A stretch of DNA of 64,000 nt, taken from Streptomyces jeddahensis. Its GTDB lineage: Bacteria; Actinomycetota; Actinomycetes; Streptomycetales; Streptomycetaceae. A program made the position numbers and the translations under genes. The stretch spans positions 124,001-188,000 of the forward strand of contig NZ_LOHS01000088.1 in assembly GCF_001642995.1 (NCBI RefSeq). The letters are read 5' to 3'. This document shows, piece after piece, positions 25,077 to 33,829 of this stretch. A model generated the notes under the pieces. The model ran no database searches. It worked only from the letters and a program-made list of their open reading frames with translations, and had not been told where the DNA came from. Positions within the stretch are counted from its first letter, which is position 1, and each line of letters opens with the position of its first letter.

Positions 25077-26039
25077 ATGGCTGCCGCACCCTCCCCTCGC
25101 TGGGAACACGCCGTGGTCACCGGCGGAGCCGGCTTCGTCGGCTCGCACCTGTGTACCGCGCTGATCGCCGAGGGAACCGCTGTGACCTGCGTCGACGACT
25201 TCTGCACGGGTACGCCCGAGAACGTGGCCCAGCTCGCGGGCCGGCCGGAGTTCAGCCTGCTGCGGGCCGACGTCACCGAGCCGTTCGACATCGCACGGCC
25301 CACCGACCTCGTCCTGCACTTCGCGTCCCCGGCCTCGCCCGCCGACTATCTGCGCCTGCCGCTGCACACGCTCGAGACCGGCAGTCTGGGCACCCGCAAC
25401 GCGCTGATGCTCGCCCGCCGTCACGGAGCACGCTTCGTGCTCGCCTCCACCTCGGAGGCGTACGGCGATCCGCAGCAGCATCCGCAGAGTGAGAGTTACT
25501 GGGGCAACGTCAACCCGGTCGGACCGCGCAGTGTGTACGACGAGGCCAAGCGGTTCGGCGAGGCGCTCACCACAGCCGAGGCGGGGGTGCACGGCACCGC
25601 AACAGGCATCGTGCGGCTGTTCAACACCTACGGCCCGCGCATGCGCGGGTACGACGGCCGCGCGGTGCCCACCTTCGTCCGCCAGGCGCTGGCCGGCGAA
25701 CCGCTCACCGTCACCGGCGACGGGGGGCAGACCCGCTCCCTCGCCTATGTCGACGACACCGTGCGCGGCATCCTCGCCATGGCCGCATCCGATCTGCCCG
25801 GGCCCGTCAACATCGGCAATCCCGACGAGATCACGATGCTCGACCTGGCGTACAAGATCATTGAACTGGCGGGATCGGACTCCACCGTCCGCTTCATCGA
25901 GCGACCCGCCGATGATCCCGCCGTGCGCTGCCCGGACATCACGCTTGCCCGCGACAAGCTCCAGTGGGAGCCGCAGATCTCCGCCGACGAGGGCCTCGCC
26001 CGGACGATCGGCTGGTACCGCGGGCAGAAGGCCGGCTGA
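25077..26039 (+). CDS. NAD-dependent sugar-nucleotide epimerase/dehydratase (UDP-xylose-synthase-like)
   Basis: This extended SDR (320 aa) has the NAD motif TGGAGFVGSHL, FASPASPADY, the Ser/Thr site in LASTSEAYG, and the catalytic Y-x-x-x-K in VYDEAKRFGE. FASPASP with YDEAKR is characteristic of UDP-glucuronate decarboxylases (UDP-xylose synthases), although related 4,6-dehydratases share much of it. It opens the glycan cluster and probably supplies a nucleotide sugar to one of the glycosyltransferases. It is less likely to be HldD, the heptose epimerase. Confidence 0.88.
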   Translation: MAAAPSPRWEHAVVTGGAGFVGSHLCTALIAEGTAVTCVDDFCTGTPENVAQLAGRPEFSLLRADVTEPFDIARPTDLVLHFASPASPADYLRLPLHTLETGSLGTRNALMLARRHGARFVLASTSEAYGDPQQHPQSESYWGNVNPVGPRSVYDEAKRFGEALTTAEAGVHGTATGIVRLFNTYGPRMRGYDGRAVPTFVRQALAGEPLTVTGDGGQTRSLAYVDDTVRGILAMAASDLPGPVNIGNPDEITMLDLAYKIIELAGSDSTVRFIERPADDPAVRCPDITLARDKLQWEPQISADEGLARTIGWYRGQKAG

Positions 26040-26112
26040 TCCGCCGAGCCGCCCGCCCCCTCACGCCGTCAGTGACCGACCGCGGCCACCGGGCCGCCGA
26101 AAGGGCACCCCT

Positions 26113-27798
26113 ATGCGCGTTCTCGGCATCAACGCTCTCTTCCACGACCCGGCCGCCGCTCTCGTCATCGACGGGCACACCGTTGCAGCGGCGGAGGAGG
26201 AACGGTTCACGCGGCGCAAGCACGGCAAGCGGCCGGTGCCGTTCTCCGCCTGGGAACTCCCGGAGAAATCGGCTTCATGGTGTCTGCGCCAGGCCGGTCT
26301 CAGGCCCGAGGACCTGGACGCCGTCGCGTACTCCTTCTCCCCGGCCCTGGCCCGCCCGGCTGGCGAGATGGGGCTCGACGACCCCTGGGACCACCTGCGG
26401 CTCATGTACGCCGAACAGGCTCCCCGCTTCCTGCGCACCGCGCTTCCCGGGCTCGACCCCCGCAAGGTGAGGTTCGTCCCCCACCACATGGCGCACGCCG
26501 CGTCGAGCGCACTGGCCGCCCCGGACGCCGAACCCTCCTCCGTACTGGTCCTCGACGGCCGCGGCGAAGCCACATCGCACCTGGCCGCCCGGCGTGTCGG
26601 CGACCACCTGGAACCCCTCCACGGCCAGCGGCTGCCGCACTCCCTCGGCCTCGTCTACGAGGAACTCACCGAGCACCTGGGCTTCCTGCGCTCCTCCGAC
26701 GAGTACAAGGTGATGGCCCTGGCCTCCTACGGCACCCCGCGGATGCTGCCGGAGCTCCGGAAGTACGTGTACGCCACCGGCGACGGCGGCTTCCATGCCA
26801 CCGGGGTGCCGTGGACGGAGTTCTGCGGTCCGGTACGGCCCGGCGAGGCGTGGTCGCAGGACCACGCCGACCTCGCGGCCAGCGCCCAGGTGTGCCTGGA
26901 GGAGACGCTGCTGGATCTTGTCCGCTGGCTGCACGGGCAGACCGGCGACCGGGTCCTCACCATGGCCGGGGGAGTGGCGCTCAACTGCGTCGCCAACTCC
27001 CGTATCGCGCGGGAAGGTCCGTTCGACCGGGTGTGGGTGCAGCCCGCCGCCGGTGACGCCGGGACCGCGCTCGGAGGCGCCCTGTACCTGGCGGCGGAAG
27101 GCGGCGAGCACACCGAGCCGATGGCGGGCGCCGATCTCGGGCGCGGCTGGTCGGACGCCGAGTTGGAGGCCTGGCTGAAGACCGCCGCCGTGCCCTACGA
27201 GCGCCCCGCCGACGTCGCCGAGACGGTAGCCGAGGCGCTCGCCGACGACGCCATCGTCGCCTGGTTCCAGGGCCGCGCCGAATACGGTCCGCGGGCCCTC
27301 GGACACCGTTCCCTGCTGGCCCACCCCGGGCGCTCGGGCAACCTCGAGCGGCTCAACGACGTCAAGGGGCGGGAGCAGTTCCGGCCCGTCGCGCCCATGG
27401 TGCTGGCCGACCGCGCGGCCGAGATCTTCGACGGCCCGCTGCCCAGCCCGTACATGCTCTTCGTGCACGACGTGGCTTCCGAATGGCGCGAGCGCATCCC
27501 GGCCGTCGTGCACGTGGACGGCACGGCCCGCATCCAGACCGTCGACCCGGCCACCGAACCGCTGGTGGCCCGGATGCTCGGCTGCTTCGAACGGCTGACG
27601 GGCCTGCCCGTCGTCGTCAACACCAGCCTCAACACGGCCGGCCGCCCGATGGTCGACGATCCCCGCGACGCCCTCGAGTGCTTCGGATCCGCCCCCGTGG
27701 ACCTCCTGGCCATCGGCCCGTTCGTGGTCCGCCGCGGGGTGTTCTTCGCGGGCGGGCGCTCGGAGGGGGCGGCCGCGGACGACGGGGGAGGCCGGTGA
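26113..27798 (+). CDS. Carbamoyltransferase (NodU/CmcH family)
   Basis: NodU/CmcH enzymes O-carbamoylate sugars or antibiotics using carbamoyl phosphate and ATP. The 561-aa protein starts MRVLGINALFHDPAAALV. The Kae1-like domain includes EEERFTRRKHG, HHMAHAASSAL and SSVLVLDGRGE. The C-terminal YrdC-like part has AEYGPRALGHRSLLAHP and NTSLNTAGRPMVDDP. The ATG at 26113 follows GAAAGGG; longer in-frame reading overlaps the SDR gene in another frame. Its stop overlaps the GT2 start (GTGA). It probably decorates the heptose- or xylose-containing glycan made by this cluster. Confidence 0.93.
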   Translation: MRVLGINALFHDPAAALVIDGHTVAAAEEERFTRRKHGKRPVPFSAWELPEKSASWCLRQAGLRPEDLDAVAYSFSPALARPAGEMGLDDPWDHLRLMYAEQAPRFLRTALPGLDPRKVRFVPHHMAHAASSALAAPDAEPSSVLVLDGRGEATSHLAARRVGDHLEPLHGQRLPHSLGLVYEELTEHLGFLRSSDEYKVMALASYGTPRMLPELRKYVYATGDGGFHATGVPWTEFCGPVRPGEAWSQDHADLAASAQVCLEETLLDLVRWLHGQTGDRVLTMAGGVALNCVANSRIAREGPFDRVWVQPAAGDAGTALGGALYLAAEGGEHTEPMAGADLGRGWSDAELEAWLKTAAVPYERPADVAETVAEALADDAIVAWFQGRAEYGPRALGHRSLLAHPGRSGNLERLNDVKGREQFRPVAPMVLADRAAEIFDGPLPSPYMLFVHDVASEWRERIPAVVHVDGTARIQTVDPATEPLVARMLGCFERLTGLPVVVNTSLNTAGRPMVDDPRDALECFGSAPVDLLAIGPFVVRRGVFFAGGRSEGAAADDGGGR

Positions 27799-28880
27799 GC
27801 GGGCACCAAGGGCACCGGCCCCGCGGGGACGGCCCGGATCCCGCGTACGCGATCGTCATCCCCACGCTGGGCCGCCCCAGCCTGTCCGTGTGCCTGCGTG
27901 CACTGGCCACCGGCCAAGGGCCGCGCCCGCGCCGGATCGTGCTGGTCGACGACCGCCGGCCGCCCGGCGAGCCGTCCTCGCCGGCGGACGCGATACCCGA
28001 CGCGCTCCGGCCGCTCGTCGAAATCGTCCGGGGCCGCGCCGCCGGTCCCGCCGCAGCCCGGAACACCGGATGGACAGCAGCCCCCGAGCCCTGGATCGCC
28101 TTCCTCGACGACGATGTCGTGCCCAGTCCGACCTGGGCTGCGGACCTCGCCGCCGACCTCGCGGCGGCCGGTCCCCGTACGGCAGGCATACAGGGCCGCA
28201 TCAGCGTCCCGCTCCCGCAGGACCGGCGCGCCACCGACTGGGAACGGAACACCGCCGGGCTGGCCACGGCCCGCTGGATCACGGCGGACATGGCCTACCG
28301 CCGCGCGGGCCTGGAGGCCGTCGGCGGGTTCGACGAGCGCTTTCCCCGCGCCTTCCGCGAGGACGCCGACCTGGCGCTGCGGATCGCCGATGCGGGCTGG
28401 GAGCTCACCGTGGGCCGGCGCCGTACGACCCATCCGGTCCGGCCCGCGGACCGCTGGGTGTCGGTGAGGACGCAGGCCGGCAACGCGGACGACGTGCTGA
28501 TGAACCGCATCCACGGCCGTGACTGGTGGGAGCGGGCCGGCGCGCCGCGGGGCCGCCTGCCCCGGCACCTCGCCGTCACGGCGGCAGCCGCGGCCGGCCT
28601 GGTGTGCGCCGCGGCGGGCCGTCGGCGTACGGCGGCCGTGACAGCGGCGCTGTGGTTGGCCGGAACCGCGGAGTTCGCCGTGGCGCGCATCCTGCCCGGG
28701 CCGCGGACCCGCGACGAGATCGCCACGATGGCGGCCAGCAGCGTGCTCATCCCGCCGGTCGCGGCGGCCCACTGGGTCAAGGGCCTCTGGACTCACGGCT
28801 TCGTCCAGCGCCACGACGGCCGCCCTCGTCCCCGGCAGACCGCTGCACCGGACCGGACGGCGTTCGATGCGCGCGCGTAG
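27795..28880 (+). CDS. Family 2 glycosyltransferase
   Basis: The 361-aa protein has the GT-A start AIVIPTLGRPSLSVCL and VLVDDRR, the D-x-D-type FLDDDVVPSPTW, and EDADLALRIADAGWEL with the likely catalytic acid. Near the C-terminus are one or two hydrophobic helices (LVCAAAGRRRTAAVTAALWL), so it may be membrane-attached. The GTG start overlaps the carbamoyltransferase stop. Donor and acceptor are unknown. About 100 bp separate it from the next gene, where a second promoter may lie. Confidence 0.9.
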   Translation: MSGHQGHRPRGDGPDPAYAIVIPTLGRPSLSVCLRALATGQGPRPRRIVLVDDRRPPGEPSSPADAIPDALRPLVEIVRGRAAGPAAARNTGWTAAPEPWIAFLDDDVVPSPTWAADLAADLAAAGPRTAGIQGRISVPLPQDRRATDWERNTAGLATARWITADMAYRRAGLEAVGGFDERFPRAFREDADLALRIADAGWELTVGRRRTTHPVRPADRWVSVRTQAGNADDVLMNRIHGRDWWERAGAPRGRLPRHLAVTAAAAAGLVCAAAGRRRTAAVTAALWLAGTAEFAVARILPGPRTRDEIATMAASSVLIPPVAAAHWVKGLWTHGFVQRHDGRPRPRQTAAPDRTAFDARA

Positions 28881-28979
28881 TGCGACGCCCGCGCCCGCCA
28901 GGGGTTTCGGGTGTTTCTCCGCTGATTGTCATCGAACGCTACGTTTGGTGGCGCTTCATACGGATACCAGGAGGGTGTG

Positions 28980-29630
28980 ATGGCCACATCAGCCCCACTG
29001 GCATCAGGGGCCACAGCCCAGAGCGGTCCGTGGCTGTTCGCCGCAGGCGCCCGCCACCGGCAGCTCGCACACACGCGTCCCCGGGCAGGGCCCCTGCCGT
29101 CCGCGGTGCTGTTCGACCGCGACGGCACGCTGATCGAGGACGTGCCCTACAACGGCGACCCCGCACGCGTACGGCCCATGCCCACGGCCCGTGCCGCCCT
29201 CGACGCCGTACGAGCCCACGGCCTGCCGGTCGGTGTCGTCAGCAACCAGTCGGGGGTCGGCCGGGGCCTGATCGCCCGCCCTCAGGTCGTGGCCGTGCAG
29301 CGACGCGTCGAGGAGCTGCTCGGCCCCGTCGGCATCTGGGCCGTGTGCCCGCACAGCCCCGACGATCGCTGCACGTGCCGCAAGCCCGCCCCCGGTCTCG
29401 TCCTCGCCGTCTGCGCACGGCTCGGCGTCGACCCGCGCCAGGCCGCAGTCATCGGCGACATCGGCAGCGACATGGAGGCCGCGCGCGCGGCGGGCGCGCG
29501 GGGCGTCCTGGTCCCCACGGAGATCACCCTGCGACAGGAGATCGCCCAGGCCCCGGAGACGGCCCCCGACCTGCTGACCGCCGTGCAGGGTCTGCTGAGC
29601 CGCCGGGTACGGGCGGGAGGTGCCCCTTGA
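28980..29630 (+). CDS. gmhB: D-glycero-D-manno-heptose 1,7-bisphosphate 7-phosphatase
   Basis: GmhB removes the 7-phosphate from heptose bisphosphate. This HAD-IIIA protein (216 aa) has FDRDGTLIED (D46 nucleophile, D48 acid), VVSNQSGVGRG, the family zinc loop in CPHSPDDRCTCRKP with cysteine and histidine ligands, and GDIGSDMEAA. An N-terminal extension of about 40 residues is unusual. The ATG has GGAGG five bases upstream; an out-of-frame GTG overlaps it. It is followed by a TTGA overlap with a GT9 gene. GmhA and HldE are in the same cluster. Confidence 0.9.
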   Translation: MATSAPLASGATAQSGPWLFAAGARHRQLAHTRPRAGPLPSAVLFDRDGTLIEDVPYNGDPARVRPMPTARAALDAVRAHGLPVGVVSNQSGVGRGLIARPQVVAVQRRVEELLGPVGIWAVCPHSPDDRCTCRKPAPGLVLAVCARLGVDPRQAAVIGDIGSDMEAARAAGARGVLVPTEITLRQEIAQAPETAPDLLTAVQGLLSRRVRAGGAP

Positions 29631-30688
29631 CCGGGCACCTGGCCGGGAACCGCGCGCGGCCCCGCACCCTCGTCGTCCGGCTCGACAGCGCCGGCGACGT
29701 CCTGCTCGCCTCTCCCGCCGTGCGGGCCGTCGCCGCGGGCTCCGCGCACACCGCGGTCCTGTGCGGCCCGCTCGGCGAACGCGCTGCGCGGCTGCTGCCC
29801 GGCGTGGACGAGGTGCTGGTGTACGACGCACCGTGGGTGGGACTCGACCCCGGCCCCGTCCGGCGTGACACCGTCGACGCGCTCGTCGATGCCGTGGCGG
29901 CCCGCCGCTTCGACCGCGCCCTGGTCCTCGCCTCCTACCACCAGAGCCCGCTCCCCGCCGCCCTGCTCCTGAAAACGGCCGGCATCCCCTGGGTCGGCGC
30001 GGACAGCGAGCACTACCCCGGATCGCTCCTCGACCTGCGGCACCACCGAGTCCCGCACCGGCACGAGGCACGCGCCGCTCTCGACCTCGCCGAGGCGGCC
30101 GGCTTCGCCCTCCCGCCCGGCGACGACGGAGCCCTGCACATCGTCGAGCCTCCCGACACCACGCCCCTCACCGGCACCGATCCGTACGTCGTCGTTCACC
30201 CCGGGGCCGCCGTGCCGGCCCGCGCCTGGAGCCCCGAGCGGGCCGCGCGCGCCGTCGCCGCGCTGGACGCGGCAGGCCACCGCGTCGTGGTCACCGGCGG
30301 CCCAGCGGAGAAGGAACTCACCGCCGACGTCGCCGCGGATTGCGCCCTCGACCTCGGCGGCCGTACCGGCTTCCCGGAGCTCGCGGGGGTGCTGGCCGGG
30401 GCGCGCGCCGTGGTGACGGGCAACACCGGCCCCTCGCACCTCGCCGCGGCCGTCGGCACCCCGGTCGTCTGCCTCTTCGCGCCCGTCGTACCGGCAGAAC
30501 GCTGGGCGCCCTACCGCGTACCGCACGTCCTGCTCGGCCGGCAGGACGCGCCGTGCGCAGGCACCCGCGCCCGCATCTGCCCGGTACCGGGACACCCCTG
30601 CCTCGACTCGGTGACCGATGCGGACGTGCTCGATGCCGTCGCCTCGCTGGTGGCGGCGGAAGGCGGTCCTGCAGCCATCCGGAGGTGA
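29627..30688 (+). CDS. GT9 heptosyltransferase-like glycosyltransferase
   Basis: GT9 enzymes transfer ADP-heptose. The 353-aa protein has VVRLDSAGDVLLASPAVRAV at the start and, in the C-terminal Rossmann domain, VVHPGAAVPARAWSPERAA, VVTGGP and VTGNTGPSHLAAAVGTPVV, the nucleotide-sugar-binding features of heptosyltransferases. The TTG start overlaps the gmhB stop and has GGGAGG six bases upstream, which settles the start over much longer frames. No lipid A genes are present, so the acceptor is not LPS. Confidence 0.9.
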   Translation: MTGHLAGNRARPRTLVVRLDSAGDVLLASPAVRAVAAGSAHTAVLCGPLGERAARLLPGVDEVLVYDAPWVGLDPGPVRRDTVDALVDAVAARRFDRALVLASYHQSPLPAALLLKTAGIPWVGADSEHYPGSLLDLRHHRVPHRHEARAALDLAEAAGFALPPGDDGALHIVEPPDTTPLTGTDPYVVVHPGAAVPARAWSPERAARAVAALDAAGHRVVVTGGPAEKELTADVAADCALDLGGRTGFPELAGVLAGARAVVTGNTGPSHLAAAVGTPVVCLFAPVVPAERWAPYRVPHVLLGRQDAPCAGTRARICPVPGHPCLDSVTDADVLDAVASLVAAEGGPAAIRR

Positions 30689-30692
30689 CCGC

Positions 30693-31658
30693 ATGAACAT
30701 CCTGATCTGGCATGTGCACGGCTCCTGGACCACGTCGTTCGTCCAGGGTCCGCACACCTATCTGCTGCCGGTCCTGCCGGACCGCGGCCCTGAAGGCCGC
30801 GGCCGGGCCCGTACGTTCTCCTGGCCCTCCTCCGCCGTCGAAATGGCGCCTGAACAACTGCGCGACACGCCTGTGGACCTGGTCATCCTGCAGCGGCCGC
30901 ACGAGGCCGCCCTGGCCGAGCGCTGGCTCGGCGGCCGCCGCCCCGGACGCGACGTGCCCGCCGTCTACCTTGAGCACAACGCTCCAGACCGGAACGTCCC
31001 CGAAAGCCGCCATCCCTGCGCCGACCGCGACGACCTGGTCGTGGTGCACGTCACCCACTTCAACCGGCTCTTCTGGGACAACGGCCGCACCCGCACCGCC
31101 GTCATCGAACACGGCATCGTCGACCCCGGCCACCAGTACACAGGCAGGCTCGAACGTGCCGCCGTCGTCGTCAACGAGCCCGTACGCCGCGGCCGTTACA
31201 CCGGAACCGACCTGCTGTCCGCGCTGAGCGAGGCGGCACCCCTCGATGTCTTCGGCATGCGGACCGAAGGGCTCGCCGGGCACCTCGGACTGCCCCCTGA
31301 CCGCTGCCGCGCCCAGGACCTCCCTCAGTCGCAGCTGCACACGGCCATGGCGCAGCGCCGCCTCTACCTGCACCCGGTGCGCTGGACCTCGCTCGGGCTC
31401 TCCCTCCTCGAGGCCATGCACCTCGGGATGCCCGTCGTCGCCCTGGCCACGACCGAGGCGGTCGAGGCTGTGCCGCCCGGCGCGGGGGTGCTGTCGACGC
31501 GCCCGGACGTCCTCGCCCGGGCCGCCCGTACCTATCTCGACGACCCCGAAGCCGCGGCCGAGGACGGAGCACGGGCCCGCCGCGCGGCCCTCGACCGGTA
31601 CGGACTCAAGCGCTTCCTGGGCGACTGGGAGCGGCTGATGGAGGAGGTGACCCGCTGA
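30693..31658 (+). CDS. GT4-like glycosyltransferase
   Basis: The 321-aa protein starts MNILIWHVHGSWTTSFVQG and resembles GT-B glycosyltransferases that open with a polypeptide-spanning Rossmann domain. The C-terminal half has YLHPVRWTSLGLSLLEAMHLG, the GT4 E-x7-E-type donor region. GGAGG lies seven bases before the ATG. It ends one base into the next GT gene. Relatives with a similar N-terminus are common in actinobacterial surface-sugar loci; the reaction is unknown. Confidence 0.85.
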   Translation: MNILIWHVHGSWTTSFVQGPHTYLLPVLPDRGPEGRGRARTFSWPSSAVEMAPEQLRDTPVDLVILQRPHEAALAERWLGGRRPGRDVPAVYLEHNAPDRNVPESRHPCADRDDLVVVHVTHFNRLFWDNGRTRTAVIEHGIVDPGHQYTGRLERAAVVVNEPVRRGRYTGTDLLSALSEAAPLDVFGMRTEGLAGHLGLPPDRCRAQDLPQSQLHTAMAQRRLYLHPVRWTSLGLSLLEAMHLGMPVVALATTEAVEAVPPGAGVLSTRPDVLARAARTYLDDPEAAAEDGARARRAALDRYGLKRFLGDWERLMEEVTR

Positions 31659-32995
31659 TGACGCGCAACACGCCGCGCAACACCCCGCGCAAGGAGACGC
31701 GCAACACCCCGCGCACGGAGACGCGCAGCGACCTGGGCAGTGACCTGCGCAAGGACGCGCGCGACGACCGCGCCGGCGGTCTGGCCATCGCGCTCGTCTC
31801 GGAGCACGCCAGCCCACTCGCGGTCCTGGGCGGTGTGGACGCGGGCGGCCAGAACGTCCACGTCGCCCAGCTCGCCGGGGCGCTCGCCGACCGCGGCCAC
31901 CGGGTCACGGTCTACACCCGCCGCGACGCGCCGGAGCTGCCACCATCCGTGCCGTTGCGGCCGGGAGTCGAGGTACGGCACGTACCCGCCGGACCCGCCC
32001 GATCGATACCCAAGGACGAACTCCTCCCGCACATGCCCGAGTTCGGCCGCCACCTGGCGGGGCAGTGGGGAAGCGAACCGCCCGACATGGTGCACTCGCA
32101 CTTCTGGATGTCCGGCATCGCCACGCTCCAGGCCGCCGGCGAGCTGGGCCTGCCCTTCACGCACACGTATCACGCACTGGGCACGGTGAAGCGGCGCCAC
32201 CAGAAGGAGGCCGACACCAGCCCTCCGGAGCGGATCGGATGGGAGACCACCGTCGGCGAGGGCTGCGACCGCATCATCGCGACCTGCCGCGACGAGGTCC
32301 GTGAACTGGCCGCCATGGGACTGTCCCCCGGCCGGACGGCCATCGTGCCGTGCGGTGTCGACCCCGAACGCTTTACACCGCAGGGACCGGTGGCACCGCG
32401 CACCCCCGGCCGCCACCGGCTCGTCCAGGTCGGCCGGCTGGTCCCGCGCAAGGGCACCGACGTCTCCATCGCCGCGCTCGCCCTGCTGACGGACGCCGAA
32501 CTCGTCATCGCCGGCGGGCCTCTGGCCGACCACCTCGACGGCGATCCAGAAGTACGGCGCCTGCGCGCCCTGGCCCAGGACCTCGGCGTGGTCGACCGCG
32601 TCCGCTTCACCGGCGGGCTGCCCCGCGAGGACGTCCCCGCCCTGCTGCGCAGCGCCGACCTCGTGCTCTGCCCGGCGTACTACGAGCCCTTCGGCATCGT
32701 GCCGCTCGAGGCCATGGGCTGCGGAACCCCCGTGGTCGCCAGCGCGGTCGGCGGACAGCAGGACACCGTGGCCGACCCCGGCACGGGCCGGCTCGTACCG
32801 CCGCGCGACCCCGTCGCCCTCGCCCAGGCCGTCGGCGAACTGCTCGACGACCCCGTGCAGCGTGCCGCCTGCGGCGCGGCGGGACGCAGGCGCGTCCTGG
32901 CCCGCTACGGATGGGACCGGGTGGCCGCGGCCACCGAGGCCGTCTACCGGGACGTCCTGGCACGGCGCCCGGCGGGAATTCCCGGAGCGGCGTGA
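31658..32995 (+). CDS. GT4 glycosyltransferase (sucrose-phosphate-synthase/MshA-like fold)
   Basis: A 445-aa GT-B enzyme. The core begins near residue 42 with IALVSEHASPLAVLGGVDAG, then GGQNVHVAQLA, VHSHFWMSG, and the donor-site CPAYYEPFGIVPLEAMGCG with the conserved glutamates. These features match GT4 members such as MshA and sucrose-phosphate synthase. The first 35 residues are low-complexity NTPR/ETR repeats encoded by a 24-bp tandem repeat (31679-31726). The ATG shares one base with the preceding stop codon. Role in the heptose glycan is inferred from position. Confidence 0.9.
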   Translation: MTRNTPRNTPRKETRNTPRTETRSDLGSDLRKDARDDRAGGLAIALVSEHASPLAVLGGVDAGGQNVHVAQLAGALADRGHRVTVYTRRDAPELPPSVPLRPGVEVRHVPAGPARSIPKDELLPHMPEFGRHLAGQWGSEPPDMVHSHFWMSGIATLQAAGELGLPFTHTYHALGTVKRRHQKEADTSPPERIGWETTVGEGCDRIIATCRDEVRELAAMGLSPGRTAIVPCGVDPERFTPQGPVAPRTPGRHRLVQVGRLVPRKGTDVSIAALALLTDAELVIAGGPLADHLDGDPEVRRLRALAQDLGVVDRVRFTGGLPREDVPALLRSADLVLCPAYYEPFGIVPLEAMGCGTPVVASAVGGQQDTVADPGTGRLVPPRDPVALAQAVGELLDDPVQRAACGAAGRRRVLARYGWDRVAAATEAVYRDVLARRPAGIPGAA

Positions 32996-33098
32996 CGCAG
33001 GACCGCAACCGGCCGCTGACCGACCTCACACTCGCGAAGGGGGTACGGGCCGGGACCGCCGCCGTCCGTGCGGACGCCGGCAGGCCGGACCGCCAGCC

Positions 33099-33764
33099 AT
33101 GACCGAACCTCTCCACTCGCCGTCCCTCCACGCGGCGCACGAGCACTGCCAGTCGATCCAGGACGCCCTGGCCCGGTTCCGGGAGCACGGCCTCGACCAG
33201 GTCACCCGGTGGGGCCTGCACCTCGCCGCGGTCCTTCCGCTCGGCGGCCGGCTGCTGGCCGCCGGAAACGGCGGCAGCGCCGCCCAGGCCCAGCACCTCA
33301 CCGCCGAACTCGTCGGCCGCTACCGCGCGGACCGTCCGCCGTACTCCGCGATCGCCCTGCACGCGGAGACCTCCAGCGTGACCGCCATCGGCAACGACTA
33401 CGGCTTCGAGGAGCTGTTCGCCCGTCAGGTCGCCGCCCATGGCCGGCCAGGCGACGTACTGGTGCTGATGTCGACGTCGGGACGCAGTCCGAACCTCCTC
33501 GCCGCCGCGTCCGCAGGCCACGAGGCAGGCCTGCGCGTGTGGGCGATGACGGGCCCCCGCCCCAACCCGCTCGCCGCCCATGCGCACGACTGCCTGTGCA
33601 TCGCCTCGTCCAGCACCGCCACCGTCCAGGAGGCCCACCTGGTGGCCCTCCACCTGCTGTGCGAGGCCTTCGACGAGGCGACGGGAGCCGCCCGTTCCGC
33701 TGTGCCGGCCGCGACCCAGCCGGTCCTGCAGCAGGTGGAACACGGGCACTGGGGAGCGGCGTGA
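33099..33764 (+). CDS. gmhA: Sedoheptulose-7-phosphate isomerase (phosphoheptose isomerase)
   Basis: GmhA converts sedoheptulose 7-phosphate to D-glycero-D-manno-heptose 7-phosphate, the first step to ADP-heptose. The 221-aa SIS-domain protein has LLAAGNGGSAAQAQHLTAEL, SAIALHAETSSVTAIGNDYG, STSGRSPNLL and a C-terminal helix with QEAHLVALHLLCE (likely metal-site residues). ATG 33099 gives the standard length; upstream in-frame reading runs into the GT4 region. It is followed 65 bp later by hldE. Confidence 0.93.
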   Translation: MTEPLHSPSLHAAHEHCQSIQDALARFREHGLDQVTRWGLHLAAVLPLGGRLLAAGNGGSAAQAQHLTAELVGRYRADRPPYSAIALHAETSSVTAIGNDYGFEELFARQVAAHGRPGDVLVLMSTSGRSPNLLAAASAGHEAGLRVWAMTGPRPNPLAAHAHDCLCIASSSTATVQEAHLVALHLLCEAFDEATGAARSAVPAATQPVLQQVEHGHWGAA

Positions 33765-33829
33765 GGACGCGCCCCGGCCCGCGCGGCCGCCCCTGACCGC
33801 AGTCGTCTCCCGACACCGAGGAGGTCCCC

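Noticed and set aside
25077..26039. Calling the cluster's SDR HldD (ADP-heptose epimerase)
   Set aside because: FASPASPADY and YDEAKR point to the UDP-xylose-synthase group rather than HldD.
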